From positions 1 to 64,000 of the forward strand of contig NZ_JBNJQR010000008.1 of NCBI RefSeq assembly GCF_050113715.1: a stretch of 64,000 nucleotides of DNA, read 5' to 3'. The translations under genes and the position numbers were made by a program. The stretch comes from Brevibacillus_H ginsengisoli (GTDB lineage Bacteria > Bacillota > Bacilli > Brevibacillales > Brevibacillaceae). Below are positions 61,470 to 64,000 of this stretch, piece after piece. Each line of letters opens with the position of its first letter. Within the stretch, counting starts at the first letter, position 1. The notes beneath the pieces were generated by a model. The model worked only from the letters and a program-made list of their open reading frames with translations. It made no database searches and was not told where the DNA came from.

Positions 61470-61517
61470 ATGACCTACAGTTTCACGGACAGGTCAATGC
61501 ACATAAACTGTTGTCAC

Positions 61518-61550
61518 AAGGGGGAACACCCTCCCCCTGTCCTTTTGTTC
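61518..61550 (+). terminator. Intrinsic terminator
   Basis: AGGGGGA-ACACCC-TCCCCCT is followed by GTCCTTTTG. It lies between the decayed fragment and the second YheC/YheD gene. Confidence 0.6.
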
Positions 61551-61590
61551 TGCCTGGAGATCTTGTCATGATTCTGAACATGATGTAATT

Positions 61591-62376
61591 ATGAGGGTCA
61601 TCTCATTACGAAAAGGGAGTGGGAACATAGAACGGCCAAATGTAGGAAAATGGAGCAAGCATCAGCATTTGGCGGAGGACGAATTTCTTCTGAATCACCT
61701 GCCAAAGACAGAATTATATTCACCCGAGGCATTATGGACGTACGCACAGAGTTACAATCAAGTCATTTTAAAACCGTCGGGGGGTGGAGGTGGAGCCGGG
61801 CTCATCCAGTTGACGAGGATGAACAAGGAAAGATACCTCATCCAAACCGGCAAAGTGAAGCGCGTTCTGCAAGGAAAAGAAGCGACGATCAACTTCATTC
61901 AATCGCGTTTTCTCAAGCGTCTCTATTTACTGCAACCGAGAATATCTTTAGCGTGTATCGAAGGAAGGCCCTTTGATATTCGTGTGATGATCCAGAGAAA
62001 AAGCAGCGAAGAACCCTGGGTCGTCACCGGCTTGCTCGCCAAATTGGCCGGTCCCGGATTTGTGGTCACCAATATCGCGCGCAGCGGTGGAGAGGTTTTG
62101 CCCTTGGATAAGGCTCTTAAATTATCAAAAATTCCTGTCTCTTCCCAATTAACGGAGCAAATCTATCACCTCTCAATCACTGTCGCAAAAAAACTAGGCG
62201 AAAAATATCCAACGTTACGTGAAATAGGGTTAGACCTGGGCATAGATGTGACTGGAAAACCGTGGATTATCGAAGCCAATTTTCGCCCGGCAACTTCACT
62301 ATTTCAACGATTGAAGGACCAGACCTATTACAGGCGTATTAAATCGGTACGCCGAGCGTATTGGCAAAAAGGTTAG
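61591..62376 (+). CDS. YheC/YheD family ATP-grasp protein (second copy)
   Basis: A 261-residue YheC/YheD family member. It has the ATP-binding VILKPSGGGGGAGLIQL near residue 60, the RPFDIRVMIQRKSSEEPWVV signature and a C-terminal KPWIIEANFRPATSL. It is only moderately like the copy at 43383-44147; the RPFDIR and following parts agree best. The start is an ATG without a strong ribosome binding site. Expected in spores, but nothing in the sequence confirms timing. Confidence 0.85.
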   Translation: MRVISLRKGSGNIERPNVGKWSKHQHLAEDEFLLNHLPKTELYSPEALWTYAQSYNQVILKPSGGGGGAGLIQLTRMNKERYLIQTGKVKRVLQGKEATINFIQSRFLKRLYLLQPRISLACIEGRPFDIRVMIQRKSSEEPWVVTGLLAKLAGPGFVVTNIARSGGEVLPLDKALKLSKIPVSSQLTEQIYHLSITVAKKLGEKYPTLREIGLDLGIDVTGKPWIIEANFRPATSLFQRLKDQTYYRRIKSVRRAYWQKG

Positions 62377-62431
62377 CAGGTTCTCGTTTACAGAAAGATC
62401 CTATTCGTAAGCGGAGATTTTTCGTAAAAAA

Positions 62432-62460
62432 CATGCACCCGCGATTTTTTCGGGTGCTGT
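62432..62460. terminator. Bidirectional terminator
   Basis: GCACCCG and CGGGTGC pair across a short loop (CGATTTTTT), with T-rich tails in both directions. It is shared by the YheC/YheD gene and the convergent hydrolase gene. Confidence 0.75.
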
Positions 62461-62485
62461 TTTAACAGTATACAAAGGTTAAAAA

Positions 62486-63361
62486 TTATATACTATTCTC
62501 CTTAAACCAGCTGACTACTTCATTCACTTCCTCACGATGCCTCTTCAAATCCTCTTTACTCATTAATTCCGTTTTAAGATTTCTTGTAAAGAAAGATTTC
62601 ACTACGCTTAATATTTCGTCTATTGTCAAAACTCCACCAACAAAATCGTGATCTGCGCCTTTTATCTCCAAATAGGTAGAATGATGCAATTCTCTATGAA
62701 GAAGACGGCTTTGTTGCACAGGACAAATTTGATCCATATCCCCGTGAACAATGAAGACAGGTGGAGTGCCGTCATTGATATAATGGATTGGGCTTGCCTG
62801 GGATGCTCTTTCCAGTTGTTCTTGTACACTTCCGCCCAGAAACTTGGACTCAGGAGAGTTAGGGTTGTTGTGCCAGTCCCCCATTTTTAACAGATCAACT
62901 GGACCAGCCAGAGTCACAACAGCATGAACCTTTTCTGAAACATCCTCTTCACTAATAAAATCAGGATGATCTGCACTTAACGCTGCTAATGTAGCTAAAT
63001 GTCCTCCTGAAGAATGCCCCCAAATCCCTATCTTATTCTCATCAATGTTGTAGGCTTTAGCATTAGACTTGACCCATCGAATTGCTCGTTTCACATCCAA
63101 CAGAGCGGCTGGGAAAATTGCCTCCCCACTTAGTCGGTAATTGATGTTTATACATACGAAACCATATTGTGCAAAAGAAGAATTCCATTGCCCACCTATT
63201 TTTCTTTTATCCCCAGACATCCATCCGCCACCATGTACATAGAGAATGGCAGGAAACTTCTCTTCTGTGGAGAGAGGTTTGATGATATCTAGCTTTAATT
63301 CCCTTTCTGCTGTATGTCCATAGACAATATCGATGAATTCCTCCGCTTTATAATTTTCCAT
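62486..63361 (-). CDS. Alpha/beta hydrolase (esterase-like)
   Basis: A 291-residue alpha/beta hydrolase of the BD-FAE/lipase type. The oxyanion motif LYVHGGGWMSGDK is near residue 40, the nucleophile elbow IWGHSSGGHLATLAAL (Ser near 119) is central, and the acid and base are likely Asp in VHGDMDQICPV and His in GADHDFVGG. I start at the ATG at 63359-63361, after GAGGGGAGGATATAT, rather than further upstream. The substrate is unknown. The gene is divergent from the possible regulator at 63457. Confidence 0.92.
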   Translation of the reverse strand: MENYKAEEFIDIVYGHTAERELKLDIIKPLSTEEKFPAILYVHGGGWMSGDKRKIGGQWNSSFAQYGFVCININYRLSGEAIFPAALLDVKRAIRWVKSNAKAYNIDENKIGIWGHSSGGHLATLAALSADHPDFISEEDVSEKVHAVVTLAGPVDLLKMGDWHNNPNSPESKFLGGSVQEQLERASQASPIHYINDGTPPVFIVHGDMDQICPVQQSRLLHRELHHSTYLEIKGADHDFVGGVLTIDEILSVVKSFFTRNLKTELMSKEDLKRHREEVNEVVSWFKENSI

Positions 63362-63456
63362 ATATATCCTCCCCTCTTTTGGTTCAATAATAATTGAACT
63401 GTTAATTGTAGTCAATATATGTTAAACTATTTACAGGAATTAATTGGAGGTTACTG

Positions 63457-64000
63457 ATGAAAATAACCATTTTAGACTCAATTGTTTATGAATTGCTTCT
63501 GAGCCTATCCCTTTACAAAAGACAAACCCATCTGAATTATCTAACGATATCGAAGGACTGGTATACAACTACAAAGGAAAAAATCTCATTGGACTTACAT
63601 AATCAAATTGTGGAACTAGAAAACCTGCAGTTTGAAGATTTGTCTGTTCATTTGATCGAACAGTGCCCATATAAAGACATCAAGGGGTATTGTCTTTGGC
63701 TTTCTGAGCTTTCCACCGGGGATTTATATGAATTATTGGCTCCCTATTTAAGTGAGAAAAGAGTTTTGCCTTCTAACTTAGAACATCGAAGACAAACACA
63801 TATTTCTTTGTTATCAAAATGGAATGAAGAGTATTTTAAAGGTATTGAGGGAAATGTAGCTCCTATTTTAGCCAGTAGTATTTTGAAGGTTAGTCAAACT
63901 GATTTTACGAAAGATGCTTACGATGAAGTAGAAAAATTGACGAAGGGCTTTAGTATTAAAGAACTGAATGTTACGGAGGTTGTGCTTGTTCCTACATGGC
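63457..64000 (+). CDS. Partial gene: possible ArsR-type regulator with DUF5937-like N-terminus
   Basis: The first 181 codons of a gene cut by the right edge. It opens MKITILDSIVYELLLSLSLY and is helical with few motifs. The opening resembles regulators of the ArsR family that carry an N-terminal DUF5937-like domain, with the winged helix expected beyond the window. The ribosome binding site TTGGAGGTTACTG is clear. Divergence from the hydrolase gene at 63361 suggests that it may control that gene. Confidence 0.45.
   Translation, partial: MKITILDSIVYELLLSLSLYKRQTHLNYLTISKDWYTTTKEKISLDLHNQIVELENLQFEDLSVHLIEQCPYKDIKGYCLWLSELSTGDLYELLAPYLSEKRVLPSNLEHRRQTHISLLSKWNEEYFKGIEGNVAPILASSILKVSQTDFTKDAYDEVEKLTKGFSIKELNVTEVVLVPTW

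Noticed and set aside
1..64000. tRNA, rRNA, CRISPR arrays and insertion sequences
   Set aside because: I looked for tRNA-like cloverleaf ends, regularly spaced repeats and transposase motifs and saw none. I could not run a dedicated search tool, so short or degenerate cases may be missed.

Overview
The window looks like the chromosome of an endospore-forming Bacillales bacterium. It carries the conserved dxs-tlyA-nadK-argR-recN-spoIVB-spo0A block and the accCB-spoIIIA-efp-yqhT-aroQ-yqhR-yqhQ-yqhP-yqhO-mntR block in the order familiar from Bacillus and Brevibacillus. The genus cannot be fixed from the sequence alone; a Brevibacillus/Aneurinibacillus/Ammoniphilus-like Paenibacillaceae member is my best guess.

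Region 1 (1-10,694) is an AT-rich mobile or prophage-like island whose left end lies outside the window. Its right end abuts the 3' end of spo0A, where a tyrosine recombinase gene sits just after a hairpin that looks like the spo0A terminator. The island holds many tiny genes, most with good ribosome binding sites and several with their own intrinsic terminators. It also has two HTH regulators, an operator array, a sigma-like/zinc-ribbon protein, a candidate small RNA, several frameshifted remnants, and a two-gene membrane module (6860-9093) that could be a defence or lysogenic-conversion system.

Region 2 (10,695-32,895), almost all on the minus strand, is core. It holds spo0A, spoIVB, recN, argR, nadK, tlyA, dxs, ispA, xseB, xseA, folD, a TsaD/Kae1-like paralogue, nusB, a DUF2273-amaP-asp23 envelope-stress cluster, accC-accB and the complete spoIIIAA-AH operon with a sigma-E-like promoter.

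Region 3 (32,896-45,650) continues the core (CD1247-like protein, yqhV, efp, yqhT, aroQ, yqhR, yqhQ, yqhP, yqhO, mntR). Phosphosulfolactate synthase and phosphatase genes (comA, comB) and a DUF441 gene lie between yqhV and efp. A YkvI-like transporter, a YheC/YheD ATP-grasp gene, a secreted polysaccharide deacetylase and a small SET-domain protein follow.

Region 4 (45,650-60,600) is an anaerobic-respiration island. Operon 2 is complete: torD-dmsA-dmsB-dmsC, a multi-cluster ferredoxin, tatA and moaA. Operon 1 (dmsA-dmsB-dmsC) is a diverged tandem copy whose torD has been reduced to its ribosome binding site plus the last ~28 codons. Both have related promoter regions with a 16-bp TTGTAC-N4-GTACAA palindrome, and both end in related long hairpins. 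A PucR/CdaR-type regulator is divergent from operon 2 and is followed by a soluble, non-Tat molybdopterin oxidoreductase and its four-cluster ferredoxin, with no membrane anchor. Together these suggest locally regulated respiratory reduction of an S- or N-oxide-type acceptor.

Region 5 (60,600-64,000) holds a small membrane protein, a decayed membrane-protein fragment, a second YheC/YheD gene, an alpha/beta hydrolase and the start of a probable ArsR-type regulator cut by the window edge.
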